DNA from: an uncultured Hyphomicrobiales bacterium
GTDB taxonomy: Bacteria; Pseudomonadota; Alphaproteobacteria; Rhizobiales; Beijerinckiaceae
DNA length: 57,682 nt
NCBI GenBank assembly: GCA_903861645.1
Contig: CAIOVE010000082.1
Location: 1 to 57,682, forward strand
Direction of reading: 5' to 3'
The notes beneath the pieces were generated by a model. It saw nothing but the letters and a program-made list of their open reading frames with translations. It did not search any database and was not told where the DNA came from. Shown here piece by piece: positions 26,258-34,665 of this stretch (position 1 is its first letter; each line of letters starts with the position of its first letter). The position numbers and the translations under genes were made by a program.

Positions 26258-27094
26258 TCAGACCACGCTGATGTCGGGCGCGCTCGGGTTTTTCATGCCG
26301 ACCACGTGATAGCCGGCGTCGACATGGAGAATTTCGCCGGTGATGCCCCGCGACATCGGCGACACGAGGAAGGCGGCGGTCTCGCCCACTTCCTCGATCG
26401 TCACCGTGCGGCGCAGCGGCGCGTTGTATTCGTTCCACTTGAGGATGTAGCGGAAGTCGCCGATGCCCGAGGCCGCGAGGGTCTTGATCGGACCGGCGGA
26501 AATCGCGTTGACGCGGATGTTCTTCTCGCCGAGGTCGGCGGCGAGATAGCGCACGCTGGCCTCCAGCGCCGCCTTGGCGACGCCCATGACGTTATAGTGG
26601 GGCATCCATTTCTCGGCGCCGTAATAGGTCAGCGTCAGCATGGAGCCGCCATCCTTCATCAGCTTTTCGGCGCGCTGGGCGACGGCGGTGAAGGAATAGC
26701 AGGAGATCAGCAGTGACTTGGTGAAGTTGCCCTCGGTCGTCTCGATGTAGCGGCCCGTCAACTCGTCCTTGTCCGAGAAGGCGATGCAATGGACGATGAA
26801 ATCGAGCCCGCCCCAGAGATTGTCGACCTCGGCGAACACCGCGTCGATGGAGGCGCCATCGGTCACGTCGCAATGGCCGACCACGGCCGCGCCCAATTCG
26901 GCGGCCAGCGGACGCACCCGGCGCTCCAGCGCCTCGCCCTGATAGGTGAAGGCGAGTTCGGCGCCCGCCTCGCGGGCGGCGCGGGCGATGCCCCAGGCGA
27001 TCGACCTGTTATTGGCGACGCCCATCACGAGCCCGCGCTTGCCGGAGAGAATGCCGGCTTTCTCCCGTCCCGGTTGGGCGCTTTCCTGCGACAT
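26258..27094 (-). CDS. fabI: Enoyl-[acyl-carrier-protein] reductase (NADH)
   Basis: A 278-residue short-chain-dehydrogenase-type enoyl-ACP reductase, the last step of each fatty-acid elongation cycle and the target of triclosan-type inhibitors. Seen are the modified Rossmann start GLVMGVANNRSIAWGIARA, LDFIVHCIAFSDK, the catalytic Tyr and Lys in YYGAEKWMPHYNVMGVAKAALE, and VNAISAGPIKTLAASGI. Length and motif spacing are normal. It is divergent from the sigma-factor gene, and the 186-base intergenic region between them carries a CtrA-type box. Confidence 0.96.
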   Translation of the reverse strand: MSQESAQPGREKAGILSGKRGLVMGVANNRSIAWGIARAAREAGAELAFTYQGEALERRVRPLAAELGAAVVGHCDVTDGASIDAVFAEVDNLWGGLDFIVHCIAFSDKDELTGRYIETTEGNFTKSLLISCYSFTAVAQRAEKLMKDGGSMLTLTYYGAEKWMPHYNVMGVAKAALEASVRYLAADLGEKNIRVNAISAGPIKTLAASGIGDFRYILKWNEYNAPLRRTVTIEEVGETAAFLVSPMSRGITGEILHVDAGYHVVGMKNPSAPDISVV

Positions 27095-27246
27095 GTTCGA
27101 CCTTGAATCCCGTCATCCGCCACGCTCGCGATGGAGCCGGCCTTTGTCTCGCGTTTAAAGGGCGCCCCGCCATTAGGCAAGCGCGACCCGTCCCTGGAAA
27201 ACATTCGGACGTCGCCAATCTCCATGGCCAAATCGGAATCACAGGG

Positions 27247-27262
27247 TTAATATATGGTTAAC
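27247..27262 (+). promoter_or_regulatory. CtrA-type box (TTAA-N7-TTAAC)
   Basis: TTAA-TATATGG-TTAAC matches exactly the full-site consensus of CtrA, the alphaproteobacterial cell-cycle response regulator. It overlaps the upstream ATG candidate (27254) of the sigma gene. The site makes better sense if translation starts at the GTG at 27281. It could also act on divergent fabI. Confidence 0.55.
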
Positions 27263-27280
27263 AACAGGTCAGGACGCCCC

Positions 27281-27796
27281 GTGATCAGGGATCAGAGCGA
27301 TCAGCGAACGGAACTCGAACGGCTGGCGCCGGAACTGCGCCGGTTCGCGCGGGCGCTCGTCGCGCGGGATTCAGGCGATCCCGCGCGCGACGCGGAGGCT
27401 CTGACCCGCGATACGCTGGCGCGCGCCATCCGGGCCGAGCGGCAAGGCCGCGCCCGCGATCCCCGCGTCTGGCTGCGGGCGACTTTGATGGGCCTCAACC
27501 GCGCCCGGCTCAAGGCCCGGGGCGCAGCGGCCACGCCAGCCCCCGGCAACGCAGGCCCCGGCGTGACCGACGCGTTGAGCGCCCTGCCCCTCGACCAGCG
27601 CGAGGCCCTGCTGCTGGTGGCGCTGGAAGGGTTTTCCTACGCCGAGGCGGCGGAAGCGCTTTGCGTGCCCCGGATCACCGTCGGCGCGCGCGTCGCCCGC
27701 GCCCGCCTCGCGCTCGAAACCCTGCTCGACGCGGCCCGGACCGTCGACGGGCGCGGCAAGCCCAGCCACCCGCCCCATCTGCGGCTGATCAAGTAG
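27281..27796 (+). CDS. ECF-type RNA polymerase sigma factor
   Basis: A sigma-70-family protein of about 171 residues. A region-2-like segment (ELERLAPELRRFARALVARD ... DPRVWLRATLMGLNRARLKAR) and a region-4 segment (LSALPLDQREALLLVALEGFSYAEAAEALCVPRITVGARVARARLAL) are visible, the latter with the helix-turn-helix. It should direct RNA polymerase to a stress or envelope regulon. I prefer the GTG at 27281, which has AGGA 6-7 bases upstream. The ATG at 27254 lies inside a perfect CtrA box, although it has an AGGG upstream. An anti-sigma-like gene follows 7 bases later. Confidence 0.85.
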   Translation: MIRDQSDQRTELERLAPELRRFARALVARDSGDPARDAEALTRDTLARAIRAERQGRARDPRVWLRATLMGLNRARLKARGAAATPAPGNAGPGVTDALSALPLDQREALLLVALEGFSYAEAAEALCVPRITVGARVARARLALETLLDAARTVDGRGKPSHPPHLRLIK

Positions 27797-27803
27797 CGCC
27801 CCC

Positions 27804-28697
27804 GTGACCGCCCCCACCATTGGCGACGTCGAACTCTGCGCCTGGCTCGATGGCGAGACCCCGCCCGACCGGCGCGCCGCCATCGAGGAGTGGCTGCGCG
27901 CCACGCCCGAGGCCGCCGCCCGCGTCAACAACTGGCGCCGCCAGAACGAGATCATCCGCGGCCGTTTCGCCCGCATCGCCGCCGAACCCGTGCCCGACTC
28001 GCTCTGGCCGGATGGCGCGCGTCGCGAGGCGACCCGCGGCCAGCCGGGGATCGCGCTGGTGAACGAGCGGGACGCGCCCATTCAGGTGGAGCGCTTCGAT
28101 TGGCAACGGCGCGTCCGGCGTCTCCGTCTTGCGGTCGCCGCGGGCGGCGCCTTCCTCGCGGGCGCCGCGGTGGCGCTGCTGATCGTCGGCGCGACCGGTC
28201 GCCTACCCTTCGCCGGGGGCAAGCCGCCCCGCCCGATCGAGGCCACGGTCATCGCCAGCCCGCTCGAAACGCTGGCGAGGAACGCGCTCGACGCCCATCG
28301 CACCTATGTCCGCGACGCCAGCCGCCCGGTGGAAGTTTCCGCCACGGCCGATGTCGCTGGCTATCTTTCCCGCCGTGTCGGACTGGAAATCGCCGCGCCG
28401 GCGCTCGACGCCGAGGGCGCGCATCTGCTGGGCGCCCGCGTCACGCCGGGCGATCCCAGCCCCAATGGGTTGCTCGTCTATCAGGAGCCGGGCGGCGACC
28501 GCTATGGCCTGCTCATCAGCCGGGCGCCCGGTCTCGCGCCGTCCGACATCCATGTTGTCGAACGGCGAACCAGCGCCCTGGCGATCTGGTCGACGCCGGG
28601 CGTGGGATACGCCCTGACGGGCCCCAACGATCCCGCGCGCCTGAACCGGCTGGCGAGGGAACTCGCCACCCGGTCGCCGGTGCGCGCGGCGCGCTGA
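27804..28697 (+). CDS. Membrane-anchored anti-sigma factor
   Basis: A 297-residue protein. The N-terminal cytoplasmic part (IGDVELCAWLDGETPPDRRAAIEEWLRATPEAA...NNWRRQNEIIRGRF) resembles the anti-sigma domain of transmembrane regulators of ECF sigma factors. The zinc-binding HxxxCxxC motif is absent. One transmembrane helix lies at about 107-130. The remaining 165 residues are periplasmic and contain no recognised enzyme domain. The start is GTG. Position directly after the sigma gene supports the pairing. The periplasmic part presumably senses the signal. Confidence 0.82.
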   Translation: MTAPTIGDVELCAWLDGETPPDRRAAIEEWLRATPEAAARVNNWRRQNEIIRGRFARIAAEPVPDSLWPDGARREATRGQPGIALVNERDAPIQVERFDWQRRVRRLRLAVAAGGAFLAGAAVALLIVGATGRLPFAGGKPPRPIEATVIASPLETLARNALDAHRTYVRDASRPVEVSATADVAGYLSRRVGLEIAAPALDAEGAHLLGARVTPGDPSPNGLLVYQEPGGDRYGLLISRAPGLAPSDIHVVERRTSALAIWSTPGVGYALTGPNDPARLNRLARELATRSPVRAAR

Positions 28698-28715
28698 ACG
28701 CCCGCCCGCGAAGGC

Positions 28716-29642
28716 TCAGGGCTTCCAATACTGGCTGAACTGGGTCGCCACGACGTCCTCGTAGGCGACCGGCGCCTTGAGCAGCCCGACATGCTGCTGG
28801 AACTCGACCATGCCCGAGACGAATTCGCGCGAGATCGACGCGTCGTAATAGGGCAGGTCGCGTTTGACGATCTGCGCGATGAGATCGGCCTCGGCGGCGG
28901 GGAACAGCTTCTTGCCGACCTTGGTCGCGAGGCTGACGTCGGCCTTCAGCGCTTCCTGCGTCTTCACCAGCGCGCGCACGGCGGCGGCGACCGCCTCCGG
29001 CTCGCGCTCGATCATCTTGTCGGACGTGATCAGCGCCGACATCGTGTAATGCAGGGCCTTGGGCGGACCATCGCCGCGGCGCGCGTCGATCACCATCGTG
29101 CCCGCGCCGCTCGTCACCGCGACTTCGGCGCCCATGCCGTTGGCCCAGAAGCCGTCGATCAGCCCGGCCTGCAAGGCCTTGGCCGCCGCGACGCCAAAAT
29201 TCTTGTTCTCGCCGAGGAAGGCGCCGGGCACCGGCCCGATCTTCACCTTGTCGCGCTCGATGTCGATGCCCGATTCCACCAGCAGTTGCTTGAGGCCGAG
29301 ATCGACCAGCGGCGCCGCGCCGATATTGAGGCCCTTGATGGCGTTGATGTCGCCCTTCTTGGCGCCGAGATCGGAACGCAGGATCAGAAACCAGTACATG
29401 TTCTGCGCCTGCGCGGCGATGAGCTTGCCGCCCTTCCAGCCGGGGAAGGCGAAGGCCGTGCTGTGCGCCGAGCCGCCGACGAAATCGACGCCGCCGTCGC
29501 GCAGGACTTCCAGCGCCTTGTCGACGGGAAAGATCAGCTCCAGCGTCATGTCGAGGCCCTCGGCCTTGAAGAAGCCAAGCTCGACCGCCGCGGCGACCGG
29601 GAAATACGAATTCGAGATGAGATCGGGAATGGCGACTTTCAT
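28716..29642 (-). CDS. NMT1/SsuA-like ABC-type substrate-binding protein without signal peptide
   Basis: A 308-residue protein with the fold pattern of nitrate/taurine/thiamine-precursor (NMT1-like) binding proteins: SYFPVAAAVELGFFKAEGLDM, VDFVGGSAHSTAFAFP, KGLNIGAAPLVDLGLKQLL, ALQAGLIDGFWANG. It begins directly at the mature-protein sequence (MKVAIPDLISNSYFP), with a GAGGG ribosome site 5 bases upstream. The in-frame sequence further upstream is not hydrophobic, so no signal peptide is encoded. It would stay in the cytoplasm unless exported otherwise. No ABC permease or ATPase gene is adjacent. It follows the flavin monooxygenase gene on the same strand. Confidence 0.85.
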   Translation of the reverse strand: MKVAIPDLISNSYFPVAAAVELGFFKAEGLDMTLELIFPVDKALEVLRDGGVDFVGGSAHSTAFAFPGWKGGKLIAAQAQNMYWFLILRSDLGAKKGDINAIKGLNIGAAPLVDLGLKQLLVESGIDIERDKVKIGPVPGAFLGENKNFGVAAAKALQAGLIDGFWANGMGAEVAVTSGAGTMVIDARRGDGPPKALHYTMSALITSDKMIEREPEAVAAAVRALVKTQEALKADVSLATKVGKKLFPAAEADLIAQIVKRDLPYYDASISREFVSGMVEFQQHVGLLKAPVAYEDVVATQFSQYWKP

Positions 29643-29682
29643 GGAACCCTCTGCGTGAAGCGAAGAAAAGACGGACGGCGAT

Positions 29683-30882
29683 TCAGACGATCGAGGCGGC
29701 GCGGCGCACGCCCTCGATCATGGCCACGCGCAGAAGATAGGCGCGCAGCTTGACGGGATCGGCGGCGATGCCGCGCAATTCGGCGTGGAAAGCGGCGCGC
29801 TGCGCCTCGTCCTTGAGCTCGATGTTCTTTTTGTTCTCGATGGTCTGGCGTTGCAGATACTCCTGCGCGACCGTGCGGCGCTGCCGGTCGTAGAGATCGA
29901 ACAGATCGTCGCTGGCCCCGTCAAGCAACACGCGCGCCAGCTTGTCGGTCAGGTTGAAGGCGTCGTGCAGGCCAAAGTTCATGCCCATGCCGCCGAGCGG
30001 ATTGTTGATATGCGCGGCGTCGCCGGCGATCAGCATGCGCCCGTCGCGATAGCGCGTGGCGACGCGCTGATGCACGTCGTAGAGATTGCGATGCACGACC
30101 TCGTAGGGACTGCCCTTGTCGAGGAAGCGCCGCAGACGGTCCTGCACGGAGGCTTCCTCGAAGATGACCTCCGGCGGCGCCGACGCGGCGGCGGCGAAAA
30201 CCGCGCGCCACATGCCCTTGTTGTCGGGGCCCGGAACCTTGAACAGGGCGCACCACTCGTCGGGATCGGCGATGTAATTGGTGTAGGCGTAGCCCGCCTG
30301 CCTGAAATCATGCCGCGTGCTCAGCACGAGGAAACGCTCGGGATAGGTGAAACCCTCGAAATCCACGTTCATGGACTTGCGGACCTGGCTTCGACCGCCA
30401 TCGCAGCCGATGATGTGACTGCCCCGGAACGTTTTCTTGCCGGCGGGCGATTCGACGTGGGCCGTCACGCCCGCGGCGTCCTGCTCCACCGCGACCACGC
30501 GATGCTCCATCAGCGCTTCGTGCTGCCCAAGATCCTTCAGCATGTCGCGCAGGATGTAACAGAGATTGTGTTGCTCAAGCATCAGGCGGAAGGGATAGGG
30601 CGTGTCGGCGGCGATGGCGCCCAGATCGAAATCGGCGACCACGCCGGTCTTGCGATCGCGATATTGATAGTTCGGCACGGTGATGCCGCGCTCCAGCATC
30701 GTGTCGACGACGCCGATGGTCGCGAACATCTCCAGCGTCGGCGGATGAATGGTGCCCGCCCGCGGATCGTCGAAAATCTTGTCGCCGCCCTCGAGCAGCG
30801 TGAAGGGAATGCCGCGCTTCGCCAGTATCAGCGCCACGGTGAACCCGACGGGGCCGCCGCCAACGATCAGAACCTGATCCAT
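29683..30882 (-). CDS. FAD-dependent aromatic-type monooxygenase
   Basis: A 399-residue class A flavoprotein hydroxylase of the p-hydroxybenzoate-hydroxylase type. The FAD motif is VLIVGGGPVGFTVALILAKRG (residues 4-24), the DG motif is IIGCDGGRSQVRKSM, and the GD motif is RMLIAGDAAHINNPLGGMGMN. PRAGTIHPPTLEMF also fits 3-(3-hydroxyphenyl)propionate-hydroxylase-like members. Such enzymes hydroxylate phenolic rings with NAD(P)H and O2. The substrate is unassigned. It is divergent from the decarboxylase-like gene, with 100 bases between, and upstream of the binding-protein gene. This suggests a small catabolic unit. Confidence 0.9.
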   Translation of the reverse strand: MDQVLIVGGGPVGFTVALILAKRGIPFTLLEGGDKIFDDPRAGTIHPPTLEMFATIGVVDTMLERGITVPNYQYRDRKTGVVADFDLGAIAADTPYPFRLMLEQHNLCYILRDMLKDLGQHEALMEHRVVAVEQDAAGVTAHVESPAGKKTFRGSHIIGCDGGRSQVRKSMNVDFEGFTYPERFLVLSTRHDFRQAGYAYTNYIADPDEWCALFKVPGPDNKGMWRAVFAAAASAPPEVIFEEASVQDRLRRFLDKGSPYEVVHRNLYDVHQRVATRYRDGRMLIAGDAAHINNPLGGMGMNFGLHDAFNLTDKLARVLLDGASDDLFDLYDRQRRTVAQEYLQRQTIENKKNIELKDEAQRAAFHAELRGIAADPVKLRAYLLRVAMIEGVRRAASIV

Positions 30883-30982
30883 TCATTCGCCCGTTTCAGT
30901 GATTGCGCAACGTCAAGGAACCATAGCCGGGACTTGCGAGGATGGCAAAAATCGCCGACCATTCAAACAGCAGGAGACGATC

Positions 30983-31765
30983 ATGACCGAAGCGAAAAAG
31001 CAGCTCAAGGCGCAGGCTCCCTGGATCGGCGCGCGCGGCCGTATCGGCGTGATCATCCCCTCGACGAACATCGGCGTCGAATATGATTGCCAGCGCATCA
31101 TTCCCGCCGGCGTCACATGGCATTTCGCGCGCTTCTTCGTCGAGCAGCCGGATTTGTCGAGCGACGATATGTTCCTCGCCTTCATCGACGCGATCCGCAA
31201 GACGATCCCCGACGCCATGCGCGACATCATGACCTGCGAGCCCGATTACATCATGATGGGCATGTCGGCGGAAACCTTCTGGGGCGGTCTTGAGGGCAAT
31301 GTCGAATTCGAGGCGCGCCTGCGCGATTCCATCGGCCCCTCCATGGGCCTGACCAGCGGCGCGGCGGCCCTGCGCGCGGCGCTCGACTCCTTTGGCGTCA
31401 AGCGCGTGGCGGCCCTCACCCCCTACCAGCCGGTTGGCGACATTCAGGTGCGGCGCTTCCTCGAGGAATCCGGCTACGAGGTCACCAATGTCGTCGGCCT
31501 CAAATGCGACACGGCGACCTCCATCGCCCACACGCCGCCGCAAGAGGTCATCGACGTCGTGCTCAACCAGCTCGAGGGCGACGATGTCGACGCCATCGTG
31601 CAGGCCGGAACGAACCTGTCGACGCTCGATATTTTCCCGACTCTGGAAAAGAAGCTCGGCAAGCCGGTGATCCCGATCAACGTCGCGACGATCTGGCACG
31701 CCTTGCGCGCCCGCGGCGTCGAGGACAAGGTCTTCGGCAAGGGCTGGTTGCTCGAACGTTTCTAG
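30983..31765 (+). CDS. Arylmalonate decarboxylase / maleate isomerase-like protein with missing catalytic Cys
   Basis: A 260-residue protein of the Asp/Glu racemase superfamily, closest by motifs to arylmalonate decarboxylase and maleate cis-trans isomerase: RGRIGVIIPSTNIGVEYD, ALTPYQPVGDIQVRRFLEESGYEV, TNLSTLDIFPTLEKKLGKPVIPIN. The first catalytic position reads MGMSAETFWGG (residues 92-102), like the oxyanion loop of the decarboxylase. The second, where the family has Cys just before the Thr-Asn or Gly-Gly pair, reads QAGTNLS with Gly209. Neither catalytic Cys is present. The start at 30983 has AGGAG 6 bases upstream. A binding or altered catalytic role is possible. Confidence 0.78.
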   Translation: MTEAKKQLKAQAPWIGARGRIGVIIPSTNIGVEYDCQRIIPAGVTWHFARFFVEQPDLSSDDMFLAFIDAIRKTIPDAMRDIMTCEPDYIMMGMSAETFWGGLEGNVEFEARLRDSIGPSMGLTSGAAALRAALDSFGVKRVAALTPYQPVGDIQVRRFLEESGYEVTNVVGLKCDTATSIAHTPPQEVIDVVLNQLEGDDVDAIVQAGTNLSTLDIFPTLEKKLGKPVIPINVATIWHALRARGVEDKVFGKGWLLERF

Positions 31766-31810
31766 CGGCGCGATCAACGCGCCGTTCAAAAAACATCGGG
31801 AGGAATCGAA

Positions 31811-32809
31811 ATGGCGCTATGGCGCGCGCCGTGGGGCGCGCTTTCACTGATCGTCGCGTTGGGGCTGATCGCGTCGCAAGGCGCTGCGCGCGCCCAGACC
31901 CCGGCCTGGCCGACGCGTCCGATCACCATGGTGGTCTCCAATGGCGCCGGCTCCAGCCCCGACGTGCTGGCGCGCCTGCTGGCGAGCCGCATGGAGCCCC
32001 TGCTCGGCCAGCCCGTCATCGTCGAGGACAAGCCCGGCGCCGGCAACGTGATCGGCGCGATGAACGTCGCCCGCGCCGCGCCCGACGGCTACCGGCTGTT
32101 TTTCGCCACCTCGGCCGCGCTCGCCGCCAATCCCTTCATGCTGAAGAACCTGCCCTATGACCCGGTGAAGGATTTCGAGCCGATCGCCCTGCTCAACCGA
32201 ACGCATCAGTATCTGCTCGTGCACAGGGACGTGCCGGCCCACAACATGGCGGAACTCATCGCGCTCGATCGCAAGGCGCCGGGCGCCCTGTCCTTCGCCA
32301 TCGATGGTCCGCGCAATCTGGCGGGCGTCACGGCGCAGGCGTTCAACCATCGGGCCGAAACGAAATTCGTTCTCGTCACCTACCCCAACATCATGAATGG
32401 CGTGCAGGACGTCATGGCCGGGCGCATCCAGATCGGCGTCTTTCCCGTGGCGATCACGGAAGGCGCCGTGCGCGAGGGCGTGCTGCGGCCACTGGCCGTC
32501 GCCTCGACCAAGCGCATGAATGGCAAGCCCGACATACCCGCGGTGTCGGAACTGTTGCCCAACTTCGATTTCAGCGGCTGGTTCATCGTCATGGCGCCGA
32601 AGGGCACGCCGGCCGAGATCATCGCGAAACTGAACGAGGTTCTCGACAAGGCGATGCGCGACCCGCAGGTCGTCGCCATGGGGCCGACGCTGGGCTATGA
32701 CTACGACCCCGCCGGCATCGGCCCGCCCGCCAAGGCGGCCGCCTTTCTGGACGGACAGTTGAAATACTGGCGCCGCGTGACGTCCGAGCTCGCCATCGAG
32801 CCGGAATGA
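31811..32809 (+). CDS. Tripartite tricarboxylate transporter (TctC/Bug) substrate-binding protein
   Basis: A 332-residue exported binding protein with a signal peptide (about residues 1-29, ending GAARAQ) and the Bug-family start PAWPTRPITMVVSNGAGSSPDVLARLLA. GQPVIVEDKPGAGNVIGAMNVARA, SGWFIVMAPKGTPAEIIAKLNEVLDKA and the C-terminal YWRRV pattern also fit. It presumably binds an organic acid in the periplasm. It is followed 41 bases later by a second Bug gene. No tctAB membrane genes are nearby. Confidence 0.92.
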   Translation: MALWRAPWGALSLIVALGLIASQGAARAQTPAWPTRPITMVVSNGAGSSPDVLARLLASRMEPLLGQPVIVEDKPGAGNVIGAMNVARAAPDGYRLFFATSAALAANPFMLKNLPYDPVKDFEPIALLNRTHQYLLVHRDVPAHNMAELIALDRKAPGALSFAIDGPRNLAGVTAQAFNHRAETKFVLVTYPNIMNGVQDVMAGRIQIGVFPVAITEGAVREGVLRPLAVASTKRMNGKPDIPAVSELLPNFDFSGWFIVMAPKGTPAEIIAKLNEVLDKAMRDPQVVAMGPTLGYDYDPAGIGPPAKAAAFLDGQLKYWRRVTSELAIEPE

Positions 32810-32850
32810 CAAGCCGCCATCAACGAAAACATTCTTGGGGGAAGCAGGAC

Positions 32851-33825
32851 ATGCGGAAATTCAATCGGCGCGCGGCGATCGCCATGACGGGCGGCGCCTT
32901 GCTGACGGGCGCGGGCGCGCGGGCGCAGACGGCGGCATGGCCGACGCGGCCCGTGCGCTGGATCATTCCCTTCGGCCCCGGTTCGGGCGTCGACGTCGGC
33001 GCGCGCCTGCTGACCGATCGCCTCGCGGAAAAATGGGGCCAGCCCGTCGTCGTCGACAACAGGCCCGGCGGCGACGGCATCATCGCCATGACGGCGTTTC
33101 TCAACGCCAACGACGACCACGTGCTGCTCTATTGCGGCACCGGCTCCTACACGGTGCATCCCTACCAGATCGAAAAGCTGCCCTATGATTTCCAGCGCGA
33201 CCTCGCGCCGCTGGCGCGCGTCGCCAATACGATCATGGCGGTGACGGCGACCACGAAGACGAACATCGGGTCGCTCAAGGACGTCATCGCGCTCGCCAGG
33301 GCGCAGCCCGGCAAGCTCAACGCCGCCGTGCCGCAGGGTATTTCGGAACTCGTCTTCGACGGCTTCGTGAAGGCCGAGGGCCTCGACATCCAGAAGGTGC
33401 CTTACAAGGATGTCGTGCAGGCCGTGCCCGATCTCGTCGAGGGCCGCATCAACATCATGTACACGTCCTACGCCGTCGTGCGTCCGGTCGCGACGGCGGG
33501 CACGGCGAAGGTGCTGGCGGTCGGCGCGCAGGCGCGCGTCGATACCTTGCCGAACATTCCCACCGCCCGCGAATCGGGCGTGCCATCCTTTGAACTCGAC
33601 GGCCTCTCCGGCCTGTTCGGTCCGTCGAAAATGTCCATGGATGTCCGCAAGAAGATTGGCGCCGACGTCGTCGCCGTCATGGCCGACAAGATCATTCTGG
33701 AACGCCTCGCGCTCAGCGGTCAGGCGCCCGCGCCCGGCGGCCCCGAGGCGCTGGAGGAATCCGTGCGTCGTCAGGTCGATCAGGTCGCGTCCATCGCCAA
33801 ACTGCTGGGCATGACGAAAAAGTAG
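32851..33825 (+). CDS. Tripartite tricarboxylate transporter (TctC/Bug) substrate-binding protein, second of a tandem
   Basis: A 324-residue Bug-family protein. The N-terminus MRKFNRRAAIAMTGGALLTGAGARAQ has a twin-Arg and hydrophobic stretch, so export may be by the Tat or Sec route. The family core reads WPTRPVRWIIPFGPGSGVDVGARLL, GQPVVVDNRPGGDGIIAM, VPQGISELVFDGFVKAEG, LPNIPTARESGVP. It differs enough from its neighbour to bind another ligand. The ATG at 32851 follows a GGGGGAAGCAGG ribosome site, better than the upstream in-frame start at 32806. It may belong with the decarboxylase-like and monooxygenase genes. Confidence 0.92.
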   Translation: MRKFNRRAAIAMTGGALLTGAGARAQTAAWPTRPVRWIIPFGPGSGVDVGARLLTDRLAEKWGQPVVVDNRPGGDGIIAMTAFLNANDDHVLLYCGTGSYTVHPYQIEKLPYDFQRDLAPLARVANTIMAVTATTKTNIGSLKDVIALARAQPGKLNAAVPQGISELVFDGFVKAEGLDIQKVPYKDVVQAVPDLVEGRINIMYTSYAVVRPVATAGTAKVLAVGAQARVDTLPNIPTARESGVPSFELDGLSGLFGPSKMSMDVRKKIGADVVAVMADKIILERLALSGQAPAPGGPEALEESVRRQVDQVASIAKLLGMTKK

Positions 33826-33897
33826 GATCATGGGCCGCAAGCCCATGCCCATGCCGACGACCCCGGCGCGCGCGACGCGCCCCGGCGCCGATGCGCC

Positions 33898-33927
33898 AAA
33901 AATTCCGGATTGACCGCGGGTCAATCC
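33898..33927 (-). terminator. Rho-independent terminator after trmB
   Basis: GGATTGACC-GCG-GGTCAATCC (33907-33927) is a perfect 9-bp stem with a 3-base loop. Read on the minus strand it is followed after four bases by TTTTT. It lies 16 bases beyond the trmB stop and ends the long minus-strand gene series. Confidence 0.7.
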
Positions 33928-33943
33928 AGACAGGCGCGGAACG

Positions 33944-34651
33944 CTACAGCCGCTCGAACGTCAGATAAACGCTCGTGCGGCCCTCGCGGCGCGCCTTCTC
34001 CTCGTAACGGGTCGAGCGCCAGCCCGCCCAAGGCGTCAGCCAGTCAGCCGATTTTTCCGCCCGCCAGCGAAATTTGGGAACGAGGCGCGCGCGCGCCAGC
34101 ATCCAGCCCGCGTAATCGTCGATGTCCGTGGCGAAATGCAAGGCCCCGCCCGGCTTAATGACGCGCGCCATCGCGGCCAGCGATTCCATCGACACGAAGC
34201 GCCGCTTGCGATGCCGCCATTTCGGCCAGGGGTCGGGATAGAGCAGATCGATCCGCGCCAACGAAGAATCGGGCAGGCGCGACAGCGCGTTGAGCGCGTT
34301 GCCGTTGTGCACGCTGATATTGCGCAGCCCATCCGTTTCGATCCGCGCCAGCAGCTTGGCGACGCCGTTCACGAAGGGCTCGCAGCCGATATAGCCGGTG
34401 TCCGGATGGGCGCTTGCCTCGTCGGCGAGATGTTCGCCGCCGCCAAAGCCGATCTCCATCACGAAGCTCGCCGGCGCGAAGTCGAACAGGCTCGCGGGAT
34501 CGATCGCGTCGGTTCCCGCCGGCAGCGCCAGACGCGGCAACAGATCCTTGATCAGGCCGGATTGAACCGCGCGCAGCTTCTTGCCGCGCTGGCGCCCGTG
34601 CAACTGCTGACTGGCGGGTTTCTTGTGAAGGGCGGACGATCCGCGCGCCAT
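33944..34651 (-). CDS. trmB: tRNA (guanine-N7-)-methyltransferase
   Basis: A 235-residue SAM-dependent enzyme that makes m7G46 in tRNA. Motifs are FVMEIGFGGGEHLADEA (SAM site), YIGCEPFVNGVAKLL, ISVHNGNALNAL, the signature IDLLYPDPWPKWRHRKRRFV, and the C-terminal STRYEEKARREGRTSVYLTFERL. The basic N-terminal extension is common in alphaproteobacteria. It follows metK, but a strong terminator lies only 15 bases before its start codon. It would therefore need read-through or its own promoter. Confidence 0.96.
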   Translation of the reverse strand: MARGSSALHKKPASQQLHGRQRGKKLRAVQSGLIKDLLPRLALPAGTDAIDPASLFDFAPASFVMEIGFGGGEHLADEASAHPDTGYIGCEPFVNGVAKLLARIETDGLRNISVHNGNALNALSRLPDSSLARIDLLYPDPWPKWRHRKRRFVSMESLAAMARVIKPGGALHFATDIDDYAGWMLARARLVPKFRWRAEKSADWLTPWAGWRSTRYEEKARREGRTSVYLTFERL

Positions 34652-34665
34652 GATGTCCTCAATGA

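Noticed and set aside
30903-30910. Palindrome TTGCGCAA between the monooxygenase and decarboxylase-like genes
   Set aside because: Well placed for an operator, but eight bases in GC-rich DNA are too short to call without other evidence.
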